64,000 nt of DNA. Origin: Podarcis raffonei. Taxonomy: Eukaryota; Chordata; Lepidosauria; Squamata; Lacertidae. The DNA is taken from contig NC_070616.1 of NCBI RefSeq assembly GCF_027172205.1, positions 20,636,001-20,700,000 of the forward strand, in the 5' to 3' direction. Below are positions 33,481-57,665 of this stretch, piece by piece. Every line of letters starts with the position of its first letter. Within the stretch, counting starts at the first letter, position 1. The notes under the pieces were generated by a model. It ran no database searches. It worked only from the letters and a program-made list of their open reading frames with translations, and had not been told where the DNA came from. The position numbers and the translations under genes were made by a program.

Positions 33481-34212
33481 AGGGGCTGCATGTAAATGGT
33501 CCGAGGCTCAATCTCTGTTTTTTCCAGGTATATCTGGAAGAGAGACCTTTTCCTCCTGACTCACAGTGCTAATGAAACAGGATGCTAGAGAGAAAGAGAT
33601 CCATCCATTGCTTCTCCTCTGCAAGCTGCTAACACCTACTAAACTTCCTTGACAGGCTAGTAATTTTGCAGCCTTATTTGCAAGGCTGCTGGATCAGACA
33701 GGCGAGAGGGCGTTTTGGGGGGAGAGAGACCAGGGATGAGTGAAACCAGACACATTGGGCAGGAGAGGGGTCAGAGAAATAGGCCAACTATCAAATCCAT
33801 CATTCAATGGGGGAGAGGACACTTGTGGCCCTCTCTATGTTGCTGGACTACAACTCCCATCAGCCAACACAGGTCAGGAATGATGGGAGCTGTAGTCCAG
33901 CGACCTCTGGTCAGCCACAGGTTCCCTATTCCTGATATAAATCTTTAGCTACAGGTGCTGAGTAGCTCACATTTCAACATCCCTTAGTTTGTATATAGCC
34001 AAAAAAAGAGCAGCACACAGAAGATGCTCTTTCTTTATTAATAGTTTTTACTTTTTTTAAGTAAACTGAACTCTGGATAATATTGGTTGAGCCTGGCTAC
34101 CCCACTGACCTGTCAAGGCTGCTCGGCCTCTTTTCTTCCCTTTCGGAGGCATTTATCCAGCTGCCTAGAAGAAAGGAGGAAGAATCTTAAAGCAAAGCAG
34201 GAAATATTTTCT

Positions 34213-34510
34213 TGCATCAATAGCTCAGTCAGTAAAGCATGAGACTCTTAACTCTTAATCAGGCATAGGCAAACTTGGCCCTCCAGATGTTTTGGGACTA
34301 CAACTCCCATGATCCCTAGCTAACAGGACCAGTGGTCAGGGATGATGGGAGTTGTAGTCCCAAAACATCTGGAGGGCTGAGTTTGCCTATGCCTGCTCTT
34401 AATCTTAGGGCCATGGGGTTGAGCCCCACGTTGGGCAAAGGATTCCTGTATTACAGGGGGTTGGACTAGATGACCCTAATGGTCCTTTTCAACTCTACAA
34501 TTCTACAATT
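34213..34510 (+). mobile_element. tRNA-Lys-derived SINE split by a hAT MITE
   Basis: TAGCTCAGTCAGTAAAGCAT, GAGACTCTTA...ATCTTAGGG and GAGCCCCACGTTGGGC follow the tRNA-Lys sequence closely, and a SINE body follows (GGACTAGATGACCC...CAACTCTACAATTCT). The MITE 34260-34395 sits in the anticodon-stem region. Confidence 0.82.
34260..34395. mobile_element. hAT hairpin MITE, 136 bp
   Basis: Near-perfect palindrome with CAGGCATAGGCAAACT ends and an internal GGACTACAACTCCCATGATC arm. The exact 8-bp duplication CTCTTAAT lies at 34252-34259 and 34396-34403. Confidence 0.92.
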
Positions 34511-35027
34511 CATTATATGAAGCGCAACAAGGGAGGTAAGACTTGGGGAAGGACTGGAGCTTAGTGACAGAGCCTCTCTGTCACTAAGCATGCAGGAGGT
34601 TCCAGGTCCAGGCCCTGGCATTTCCAGGTAGGGCTGGGAAGGTTCCATGCCTGAAATTCTGGAGAGCTGCTGCCAGTCAGTGCAGACACTATTGAGCTAC
34701 ATGAATTAGTGGTCTGACTGAGTATAAGGCAGCTTCCTATGTATTTTTCGATTTGATTGGCAGTGCCTCCATCACTCCAGGACTGGGGGGTGGGGGTGGG
34801 AAATCAAGGCTCAGATCCCAGTTCTACAATCAAAAGGTCGCTCTTTCTCTTTATCCCAGCCCACTGGTCTTCAAGTGGTGGGTCACAGCTTGATCCAAGA
34901 TAGGTTGCAACAGGAGCATTACCACCATGAAAATGCATGGTAAATGATTAAGAAACGGTTCCCCACGTGCCTGCCTGGGCTACGAGGGAGTCCTCCCGAG
35001 TCTGAAAAGGTTGAAGATACCTAGCCT

Positions 35028-35373
35028 CAGCGACGCGGACTTATAAAAAATATTGGGGGGGCCCGGGAAAGCTCATGAATAATAAATAAGCTCATGAATA
35101 TGCAAATAAAGTGGCGCCGCCTCCTCGTGAGCGAATAGGGGAGAGCGTGCTGCGCCTATTAATCAGCTCCAAAGGAAATTGGGTGGAGCTTTTGCTCGGG
35201 AGGGAGGGCAGGAGGCATGCAGCCCGCCCCCCCTGTGCATTTTGGGCTGGGGGAGGGGCGGCGATGGCGCTCTGCTGGAGGGGCGCCGGAGATTATTGGG
35301 GGGGCAGAGCCCCCCCAAACGAATTTTTGAGGGGGCTCGGGCCCCCTCAAGCCCCATGGAGTCGGCGCCTATG
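35028..35373. mobile_element. Non-autonomous hAT element, 346 bp, GC-rich
   Basis: Ends CAGCGACGCGGACT and, reversed, CATAGGCGCCGACT. The exact 8-bp duplication CCTAGCCT lies at 35020-35027 and 35374-35381. GC-rich ORFs over it are not genes. Confidence 0.85.
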
Positions 35374-35516
35374 CCTAGCCTAACCTACCTCGCAGGGGTG
35401 TTGTTGAGTATTAAATCAGGGGGGCAGGGAGAACAATGAGAGCTGCTTTTTGCTCCCAGAAGGTAAGAGAGAGTTATACATGTATTAAATAAAAGCCCAT
35501 CAAAAGTTAAAGACCA

Positions 35517-35899
35517 GAATCCGTGACCAAGGGAAAGAGACGGTGGAGGAAGATTGGAAGAAATTTAAACTTTATCTTAAAAATTCTTGTAAAATTATGG
35601 AGTGTTAAAATGCCATGGGTAAAGCATAGCAGATTTGCAGCGATAAATGATTGGACAAGAGGAAAGAAAAGGGTTAAAGAAAGGAATTAATAAGTAATTC
35701 AGACCAGGGGTTGCTGAAAAAAAGTTCAAAACAGGGATGCAGAAAAGGGAGGCATGGGGAAGTCGTTGAAATTGGGTACACGAAAAAATTTATGAAATTA
35801 TACATGTTTATATGTTTGTTTGTCAGTGTTTGTTGTTTGTATTGTCTTATATTATATGTTGAAAAACCAATAAAAATTTTATTAAAACAACAACAACAA
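35517..35899 (+). mobile_element. Short 5'-truncated L1 with (AAC)n tail
   Basis: Starts within the last ORF2 codons and runs through the 3' UTR to AATAAAAATTTTATT and an (AAC)n tail. A 16-bp duplication (CAAAAGTTAAAGACCA) lies at 35501-35516 and 35900-35915. It sits just outside the possible THYN1 first exon. Confidence 0.9.
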
Positions 35900-35936
35900 C
35901 AAAAGTTAAAGACCATAGGGAGGGAATAGAACCCAC

Positions 35937-36140
35937 CTGTACCTGTAAAATTGGTACCGTGGTGGTACAAATATGCGACTGTACAACTTTCCTTCCTCTT
36001 AATAGCGTCCTTTCTGTCTCTCCAGCTTTAGAAATTGGCGCGCCTGACTGCAACAACAAAACCCACAGAAACGCTTCCGCTGCTAAATGCCTGTTTGGTT
36101 CGGAGGTTAAATACTCGTTTTGCAAACCGCAGCTATGCCT
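35937..36140 (-). other. THYN1: Possible THYN1 non-coding first exon
   Basis: On the minus strand the region upstream of ACAD8 ends in ACAG|GTGGGT (or ACAG|GTACAG six bases earlier), usable donors, and has no ATG. Head-to-head placement with ACAD8 suggests the THYN1 first exon lies here. The boundaries are inference. Confidence 0.35.
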
Positions 36141-36392
36141 TTAAGACCGGCCCCCTGCTTTGCAGCCAATCGGAGAACTAGCAGCTGGAGAACCCTGGGG
36201 AGAAAAAGACAACACAACCCCAGAAGCCCGGGCAAGCCCTTTGCAATGGCTTCTGGGGATTGTAGTCTTCTTGGGTAGGAGCCAGAAAGAAAAGTAACGG
36301 CAGCCTGTGGAGCTGAGAACAACAATTCCCACAAAGCAGAGCGGCCACCCGGACCTCGTTCACCTGCCCGGGCGACTTAGGTGGTGCTGGCC
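36030..36392. promoter_or_regulatory. Shared THYN1/ACAD8 promoter
   Basis: Short intergenic block between divergent genes. It contains a CCAAT box at 36166 (in GCAGCCAATCGG), a good ZNF143/STAF-type motif on the minus strand at 36249-36267 (ACTACAATCCCCAGAAGCC) and a weaker one on the plus strand at 36317-36336 (AACAACAATTCCCACAAAG). Confidence 0.7.
36249..36267 (-). promoter_or_regulatory. ZNF143/STAF-like site
   Basis: The minus strand reads ACTACAATCCCCAGAAGCC, close to the known ACTACAATTCCCAGAATGC motif found at many housekeeping and bidirectional promoters. It lies about 130 bp upstream of the ACAD8 ATG. Confidence 0.6.
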
Positions 36393-50126
<13,734 letters not shown>

Positions 50127-51180
50127 CGTCAGGAGCTGGTCTTCAGACCCTTGCTTTGCTGGATACGAATTTGGAAAAAGGAGAGTTTGGAGGAGAGTTT
50201 TCTTTTTCAGCACCTGCACTCCACCCACCCACCGATCTCTGCCCCGATGGGCATGGCTCAAAACCCACCAGGTGGCAGATGGTGAATGCAGAGCCTTTGC
50301 CCCCAAAAGGCCAGCTGCAGGCCTGTTTCTCTGCTCCTCCAAAAGAAACACAGCACTGGCTGAAACTAAACAGCCTGCATCCTCTCCAGCATTTCAAGTT
50401 AGCTCCCAATTAGCGGGAGCTACAGTCTTTTGATGGGCTTTGATACCAGAGCCTTGCAATGCGGGTGGGCAGAAGGAAGAGAAAATCCGTTCTGGGTTTT
50501 GCACAGGTTGGGGGAAAGGGATAAGCTTGTTACATCCTTATTTCCTAGAGAGTACACATTTTCCCCAGGGGAAAACCACAAAGGCCTTTTAAGCTTTGCC
50601 TTTTCTTTCAAGACACAGGTCCTCTTTTTTTAGGTCAAGCTGGCAGGTGAGGAGGAGATCTCTCTTACTAAATCAGGGGTGGCTAAATCCAGATGTTGCT
50701 GACATCTCCCATCAGCACCGGAGTCAGCATAGCCATTGGTTAGGGATGATGGAAGTTGTAGTTCTGCAATATCTGGAAGGCCGCAACTTAGCCCTTCCTG
50801 TAGTAAACCCAAAGGAGCAGGAACCTGCAGCCTTCCATAGCTCTCATTATTCCTGACCATGTTTGCTAGAGCTGATGGAAGTCGGAGTTGGTAGTCCTCC
50901 AGGACTACAGGTTCCCCACGTCTATTAAACCTCACGGCAACCCCCTCGATTTCCACCAAAGCTCACTCTGTCTCCCACCATCGTTCAGATGGTGCTAATC
51001 CTCTTCACGATCAGATCATTTTGGCTGCAGCAGGAAAGCCTTTTGACGCACAACTGGGTCTCAATCTGGCAATTTCCAGCGGGCCAATAGCACAAAGAGT
51101 GTCAAGAGTGTTGATCCAGGTCATTTTCTTTTACTACTCCATGCTGGAATCAATAAATTGCTGTTTCTAACTTGGTTTGC
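50127..51180 (+). other. ACAD8: ACAD8 3' UTR
   Basis: Runs from the stop to a clear AATAAA at 51152-51157 followed by T/GT-rich DNA. It contains hairpin-MITE remnants near 50680-50930. Confidence 0.7.
51152..51157 (+). terminator. ACAD8: ACAD8 poly(A) signal
   Basis: AATAAA about 1.03 kb after the ACAD8 stop, followed by TTGCTGTTTCTAACTTGG, a T/GT-rich downstream element. It is the first canonical hexamer after the stop. Confidence 0.65.
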
Positions 51181-51475
51181 ATTGTCATTTCCCCCCTTAT
51201 TTTTTTGGTTAAGAGCACAATCCTGCTGATGTGCCTTTTGCTGCTTTTTCCTGTACCTCAGCCTTAAGAGAGCGTTGCAAGGCTGGCAGATTGAGGTGGT
51301 CTTCAGGTGGATTGGTGTTGGGAAGGAAGCAGGGATGAGAGGCCACCTTGCATTAGGTTTCTCAATGCCATCGGAAGGACCTGTGCAGGCGAGTGCCCTC
51401 CACAAAGTGGCTGCTTATGCATCATCAAAAAAGAGGACAGATCCGCATTCGCTTATATATAGGTGACAGTTTAAA

Positions 51476-51836
51476 GGTAAAGGTAAAGGTACCCCTGCCC
51501 GTACGGGCCAGTCTTGACAGACTCTAGGGTTGTGCGCCCATCTCACTCAAGAGGCCGGGGGCCAGCGCTGTCCGGAGACACTTCCAGGTCACGTGGCCAG
51601 CGTGACATTGCTGCTCTGGTGAGCCAGAGCCGCACACGGAAACGCCGTTTACCTTCCTGCTAGTAAGCGGTCCCTATTTATCTACTTGCACCCAGGGCTG
51701 CTTTCGAACTGCTAGGTTGGCAGGCGCTGGGACCGAACAATGGGAGCGCACCCCGCCGCGGGGATTCGAACCGCCGACCTTTCGATCGGCAAGCCCTAGG
51801 CGCTGAGGCTTTTACCCACAGCACCACCCGCGTCCC
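51476..51836 (-). mobile_element. Full-length Sauria-type SINE
   Basis: Reverse-complement of a related SINE subfamily (head GGGACGCGGGTGGTGCTGTG). The tail is an AAGGTA repeat. The 15-bp duplication AGGTGACAGTTTAAA lies at 51461-51475 and 51837-51851. Confidence 0.87.
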
Positions 51837-52331
51837 AGGTGACAGTTTAAATAAATAAACAAATGAATATTTAAATTAAGGTGACAGTTTAGACCACCAT
51901 AATTTAAATATTCATTTATTTATGTTTTGCATTCATATCTCCGCTCAGGGTGGAGCTTAGGGTAGTATACATGGTTTTCTCCCCCTCCCTTCACAACAAC
52001 CCTGCGAGGGAGGAGAGAGTGACTGGCCCAAAGTCATCCCGGGAGCTTCATGGCCTGGTGGGGATTTGAGCCCTGATCTCCCAGGTCCTAGTCCGACATT
52101 CTGGTCACATTCACATCGTACATTTTAAAGAGCTATGATTCCACTTTAAACAGTCATGGCTCCCCCCCCCCCCCGAATTATGGGAAGTATACCGGTAACT
52201 CTGTGGTTTCTGACGTAAGAGTGTGCAGGGCCAGTGTGATTGTGAATGCCAGCAAAAATCTGAGCAAAAGAAGGGGGTCAGACCTGTTCCTCCTCTCTCT
52301 CCCTCCTTCTTTTCTTTAAAAGTTTTTAAAA

Positions 52332-52333
<2 letters not shown>

Positions 52334-52380
<47 letters not shown>
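52334..52380. repeat. (TG)n(TA)n compound microsatellite
   Basis: About nine TG units followed by about twelve TA units. Confidence 0.95.
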
Positions 52381-53232
52381 TACTTTTTTAAAGAAGATAA
52401 TATACAAACAGATCAGCAAAAAGAAAGCAGCATGGCGTACTGGCTTTCTCCTGGTTACGTCAAACTGCTTATATTCCTTTGCATCATTATATTTACAAAG
52501 GAACAAGGATTTACACTTCTCTTTCATCTTCATAAGAGTTGGAAGGTACCAAGGCTCATCTACTCCAACCTCCTGCAATGCAGGCATGTGTTTGTTGCTG
52601 GGAAAGCGAGATACAAACAGAGAACCAAACCAAAACCATTGTTTGCTGCTATTTATTGGTCGTGTGTCTCACGTAGGAGTGTCCCAAAGCGACCTAAGGA
52701 TGGCGGCTGACGGTCATGCTCCTTATCAGCTATATGTGCAATAAAACACTGCCAAATGGTATAAAATGTGACCTTTGCCTTTTGATTCCGTAGGATCTGT
52801 ATCTGGTTAGTTAATCTCCCTGTTAAAGTGACCTCCTAGATTTTCAGGTACAAACATTCCAGCATCTTACTGTCCAAATCATTCCAGTGTCTTCCAACTG
52901 ACAGTTGGGCCACTGCAAAAAATAAAAAGAAAGAAATCCCCCAACTTACTTATGGGCAACACCTTTCCCTGGAAGTGGGTCCATGAGTGAGTCTCTGGTT
53001 TGTGTCACAAGCCTATGCCTTGAATATTTTCAGGACCTAAAAATCTCCCTGCTCTGTCTTCATTTCTGGAATGGCTGCCTTAGGACAGCACCATTGCATT
53101 CCACAACAGTCCATTCCCAACTGCAGAACTGGCCACGCCAAACTTCCTACCTTGTTGCCATTGCAGGGTATATCCCCAAATAGCTTCTCTAGACACTCAA
53201 GAGAGTCTGGAGAAGAGCTCTGTACAAGAAAG

Positions 53233-53398
53233 CAGTGGCGTAGCGTGGGGGGTGCAGGGGGGGCCGGGCGCACCGGGCGCAACATCTGGGGGGGCGTGCT
53301 CGCACTCGCAGCTCTCTGCCCCCTGATAAAATCCACGGGTTAGGGAGCGCAAATTACTTGCCTTGCCCCGGGTGCTGACAACCCACACTATGCCACTG
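53233..53398. mobile_element. hAT MITE, 166 bp
   Basis: Ends CAGTGGCGTAGCGTGGG and, reversed, CAGTGGCATAGTGTGGG. The exact 8-bp duplication CAAGAAAG lies at 53225-53232 and 53399-53406. Confidence 0.93.
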
Positions 53399-53404
53399 CA
53401 AGAA

Positions 53405-54520
53405 AGAGAGCTTTACAACCTTAAGTGACTCCCTTAAGAGGCCAGGTTGCAGCGTCTGAGACTTTTTAGTATAGAGAAAATTTGGGCAAGAGGTGACATG
53501 ACAGAAGTTCATAAAATTATGACAAATGTTGGAAATGTAAAGAGAATGAAGGTACATTCTTTCACCTTTGGTGGACGTGCCCAAAGATTAAGGCTTTCTG
53601 GGAGATGATCTATAATGAAATGAAAAAGGTATTTAAATATACCTTTCTGAAGAAGCCAGAGGCCTTTCTCCTGGGCATAGTCGGCCAATTGGTGCCAAAG
53701 AAGGATAGAACGTTCTTTATGTATGCAACAACAGCAGCAAGAATACTTATTGCAAAGTATTGGAAGACACAAGATCTACCCACCCTGGAAGAGTGGCAGA
53801 TGAAAGTGATGGACTTTATGGAATTGGTGGAAATGACTGGCAGAATCCGAGACCTGGGAGAAGAGTTGGTGGAAGAAGATTGGAAGAAATTTAAAGATTA
53901 TCTGCAGAAACATTGTAAAATTAATGAATGTTAAAATGATGTTGGATTGGAAATAAGTGGTATTAGCAACAAAGTTAATAAGAATATGCAAAAATGAATT
54001 GATAATGGATGAAAATATAGAGTTATAAAATGTTAAGATATAGAGTTAAGATAAATGAAAGAGGGTAAGGATTTGCTGATTTGATTATTTAAATGGGAAT
54101 ACAAGAAGGGGAGGTGTGAGGAGGTCAAAGAAACAAGCAAATGAGTTAAGTTATGAAAAATGGAATTGTTTTTAATTTTTCTTATTTTTTCTTTGCTTTT
54201 GTATGTTGTATCTTTATTTTTCTTTTTTCTTTTATTATGTGTTTTTGTATTTATGTTTTTGTAAAACTGCAATAAATATTTCTTTTTAAAAAAAGAAGTT
54301 CATAAAATTATGCACGGCATGAAGGAAGCGGATAGTGAAAAGGTTTTTTCTTCCTGGAACTCGGGAGACATTCCATGAAGCTGAACGCTGGAAGATTCAG
54401 GGCACATAAAATAAAGTGTTTCTTGACGCAACACAGTTAAACTGTGGAATTCCCTCCCACAGGAGGCAGGGATGGCCATGAAAGTGGATGGCTTTAAAAG
54501 GCCGGGCAAATTGTGTAGAA
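53405..54520 (+). mobile_element. CR1 LINE copy, split by L1
   Basis: Plus-strand CR1 sequence (GGCAAGAGGTGACATGACAG ... GTGGAATTCCCTCCCACAGG) lies at about 53405-53502 and 54313-54520, with the L1 copy 53522-54293 between. Confidence 0.75.
53522..54293 (+). mobile_element. 5'-truncated L1 inserted in a CR1 copy
   Basis: Plus-strand ORF2 C-terminus (53605..53934, MIYNEMKKVFKYTF to HCKINEC), a 3' UTR and an AATAAA plus A-rich tail. The 19-bp duplication AGAAGTTCATAAAATTATG lies at 53503-53521 and 54294-54312. CR1 sequence continues on both sides. Confidence 0.93.
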
Positions 54521-54529
54521 GACAAGAAC

Positions 54530-55319
54530 TACTGTGTTTTCCACTTCATAAGACACACTTTTTTCTTCCTAAAAAGTAAGGGGAAATGTCTGTGCATCTT
54601 ATGGAGCAAATGCATGGTTCCTGGAGCCGAATTGCCCAGGGGCAAAAAGCAGATCCTGCTCTTATTTTTTGAAAGAGGGAAGTGGGTGTGGGAACAAAGC
54701 TGCTGATTGTTTGCTGATTGGGGAGAGAGATAAGGGATGCTAGAGATAAAGGAGGCTGCCTGGGAGGGGGGATGTAAAGACAGCAAACTTGCCAAGGGGG
54801 GGAAACAGGAAGACTAAAGCAATAAGGAGAGAAATTAGAAGAAAAGGAGGAGCAAAAAACTGCTCCAGCTAAGGAAAAGACACGAAGGCAAACGAGGGAA
54901 GGGAGTGTTGGAAGGAAACAGCTGATCAGTGGGATCGAAAGAGAGATAAGGGACGCTAGCGGAGGCTGCCTGTGAGAGGGGAGGTAAAAGCCCATGGATC
55001 CTCAGGATTTGTGCATTGGGTCACCCCAAATTCAACATCAGATCACATAGCATGTCCATGGCTACAGCGTGCACCAAAAAAACACGCACCCACTGTTGCG
55101 TGGGGCCGCAATGGCACAAAACATGGTTTCAAAGCACAGATCCACATGGATCCTCAGGTTTTTTGCATTGGGTCACCCCAAATTCACCATCAGATCACAT
55201 GTCTGTGGCCACAGCATGAACCACAAAAATCATACATCCACTGTTTCGTTGAGAATATTTGTTTTCTTGTTTTCCTCCTCTAAAAACTAGGTGTGTCTTA
55301 TGGAGCGAAAAATACAGTA
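54530..55319. mobile_element. Mariner-like element, 790 bp, related to 32656-33219
   Basis: Ends TACTGTGTTTTCCACTTCAT and, reversed, TACTGTATTTTTCGCTCCAT, with TA edges. A roughly 145-bp unit (TGGATCCTCAGG...GGGTCACCCCAAATTCA) is repeated twice inside. Confidence 0.75.
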
Positions 55320-55320
55320 A

Positions 55321-55870
55321 TGAGTGCTGGAAATGCAAAGAGGTAAAGTGTGGTGGACTTGCAAAGAGGTAAAGGCTTTCTGGGAAATGATACATAATGA
55401 GTTAAAGAAAATGTTTAAAAATACTTTTGTTAAAAAGCCAGAAGCCTTTTTATTGGGTATAGTGGGTGAAGAGATACCAAGGGAAGATAAAAAACTGTTT
55501 ATGTATGCAACAACTGCGGCAGTAATTCTCTTGGCCCAAAAATGGAAACGAGGAGGTACCAGCGAAAGAAGAGTGGCAGATGAAGATGATGGACTTTGCA
55601 AAACTGGCGAAGCTGACAGGAAAAATCCGAAACCAGCAAGATCAAGTATTCCAAAAGGACTGGAGTTAATTTATACGATATCTGAAAGATTATTGTAAGC
55701 AATTAACATCACTAGCAGGGTTGTCTGAAGACTTGCAATGGGAAATTTTCTACCTTTCTACCTTTCTATATTTATTTAAAGTTTTAAGTTATTTTGTAAT
55801 GAGTGTAATTAGAATTGGAAAATGTACAAAACGCAATGATGTAAAGGTTAATTTTGAAAGCCATGAGGCG
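55321..55870 (+). mobile_element. Old L1 fragment
   Basis: Plus-strand ORF2 C-terminal sequence (EVKAFWEMIHNELKKMFKNT, KPEAFLLGIVGEEIP) with a lost segment and frame changes. It starts directly beside the mariner-like element. Confidence 0.75.
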
Positions 55871-56351
55871 GGAGGGAAGGAAGTCGATGGGCTCTAAAGA
55901 GCCAGGGAGTGTGTGTGTGTGTCTGGGCAAATTGATGGAGGAGAGAGAAATTGATGACTACTTGTCATGATGGCTAGGCACTTTCTCCATAGTCAGAAGC
56001 AGGAATGTTTCTGCATGGCAGCTGCTGGAAACCACAGGCAGGGAGAGTGCTATTGAGCTCTGGCCTTGCTTGCCGTTTTTCCACTGGCATCTGTTGGTCC
56101 ACTGTGAGAAGGGGATGCTGGACTAGATGGACCATTGTCCTGATCCAGCTAGGGCTCTCCTTATATTCTGATAAATGCCAGTTCCTTTGGCCTGAAAAGC
56201 AAGATAAGCGTCATGCCCCATAGTTGCCTCTGACTGGACTTAACCATCCAGGGGTCCTTTACCTTTACCTTACCTTTGTTCTTAATTCTGGCAGGATAAC
56301 CAAAGGGCCTGCCATCCTAAGTACTGTACACTTCCTACGTAGCAGGGATTA

Positions 56352-56577
56352 CAGTGGTACCTCGGGTTACAGACACTTCAGGTTACAGACTCCGCTTACC
56401 CAGAAATAGTGCTTCAGGTTAAGAACTTTGCTTCAGGATGAGAACAGAAATCATGCTCTGGTGGCACGGGGGCAGCAGGAGGCCCCATTAGCTAAAGTGG
56501 TGCTTCAGGTTAAGAACAGTTTCAGGTTAAGAACGGACCTCCGGAACTAATTAAGTTCTTAACCTGAGGTACCACTG
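56352..56577. mobile_element. Mariner/Tigger-like MITE (plus orientation)
   Basis: Ends CAGTGGTACCTCGGGTTA and, reversed, CAGTGGTACCTCAGGTTA, flanked by TA. The best preserved of the three copies. Confidence 0.88.
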
Positions 56578-57129
56578 TACTTTGTTTAAATAGAAGAAAT
56601 CAACAGTATTGCCAACAAGCGAGGATTGGGGACAAAAATTCAGGGCCCCAAATGCAGCAGAGTTAGTTGGTTTACCATACTTTGAGGTGAACTAGGAAAC
56701 ATCTCAAAAAGGCAGGGATGGGATGTACTATTAAGTTCAGAGTCTAAGATTACTCAGTAGCAACACAGGAAATCAAGTAGCAGCAGCTTTTCTGATAAGA
56801 TACGGTTTCAGACTGGAGCTAAGGGTTTGCATATCTGAATGTTTTCCCTGTGCATATGCCCGAATCCACACACACTCGCATAAAATACTCTGTACATGGA
56901 GAAATCTAGCAGATAACGTTGAGGGTTTCGATGCTAGCTTTCTGCGTGCATGAAGCTTTGTTTCTGGAGGACTACATCCCAGCCCCTCGCTTGCAATTTC
57001 CTGACTTATCCAAGAAAAGTTTATCAGTCAATTCTGTTGAGTCACCCAGGTGTGTATGTCCCTCAGAGCTCTGCCTTAATAAACCTGTTTAGCAGGACTG
57101 CGTTGACGGTGTTGATAAAGAGGGTGCTG

Positions 57130-57665
57130 CTGAGCCTGTACAGAGTGCACTCCTGCAACCACCGGAATGAAAAGTCGCCCTCTCCAGTCGGGCACATGCT
57201 CCCCAAGCAGGTGAAAAATGCACCGCTGCAACCGATCCCAGGGGAGAGTCGCCTGCTCCAACCCAACTTCTGAACCGTGCTAGCAACCATCTGCCAAAGG
57301 GCAAGCAGCTGCCCAGGCACCCACAGCTTCATACAGAGTGCACTGCAGCACCCGCCCAAAGGGAGACGAACCTGCTCAGTCCAGCATGTTGGCAGACAAC
57401 TGCCCAGGTGCACGGAGCCTTTGAGCATGTGCAAAGTGCACTCCGGCAGCTACAAGGGAGAGTGACCTGCTCAGTCCAGCATGTTGGCAGACAACTGCCC
57501 AGGTGCACGGAGCCTTTGAGCATGTGCAAAGTGCACTCCGGCAGCTACCCCTAAGGGAGAGTGACCTGATCAGTCCAGCTCCACTTCTGAGCGTGCAGGC
57601 GGCCAGCTGCCAACGGGCAAGCCGGCTGCCCAGGATCGCCCAGCCTCTGAGCATGTGCAGAGCTC
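57130..57665. repeat. Degenerate minisatellite, unit about 95-99 bp
   Basis: Two units are nearly identical: CAGTCCAGCATGTTGG begins at 57377 and 57472, and a third, truncated match starts at 57571. Older copies with the same order of motifs (GCCCAGG, AGTGCACTCC, GGGAGAGT) extend to about 57130 on the left and 57665 on the right. It abuts the CpG island. Confidence 0.8.

Larger units (their letters stand above)
51181..57129. other. Intergenic region between ACAD8 and the GLB1L-like gene
   Basis: Six kilobases of stacked repeats: Sauria-type SINE (51476-51836), LINE tail (about 51890-52100), a (TG)n(TA)n run (about 52334-52380), hAT MITE (53233-53398), CR1 split by L1 (53405-54520), mariner-like element (54530-55319), old L1 (55321-55870), LINE tail (about 55960-56170), Bov-B/SINE tail fragment (about 56190-56275) and a mariner-like MITE (56352-56577). 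No gene recognised. Confidence 0.75.

Noticed and set aside
34213-34460. tRNA-Lys gene
   Set aside because: The match is strong, but it is interrupted by a MITE and continues into a SINE body and tail, so it is a SINE.
35111-35439. GC-rich ORFs between THYN1 exons and the ACAD8 promoter
   Set aside because: They lie in the hAT element 35028-35373 with an exact 8-bp duplication.
52223-52744. 173-codon ORF with runs of CVC and YIY
   Set aside because: Translation of the (TG)n(TA)n microsatellite and flanks.
57130-57665. CRISPR-like or satellite array
   Set aside because: Units are contiguous and about 95-99 bp, with no unique spacers; a minisatellite in a vertebrate genome.
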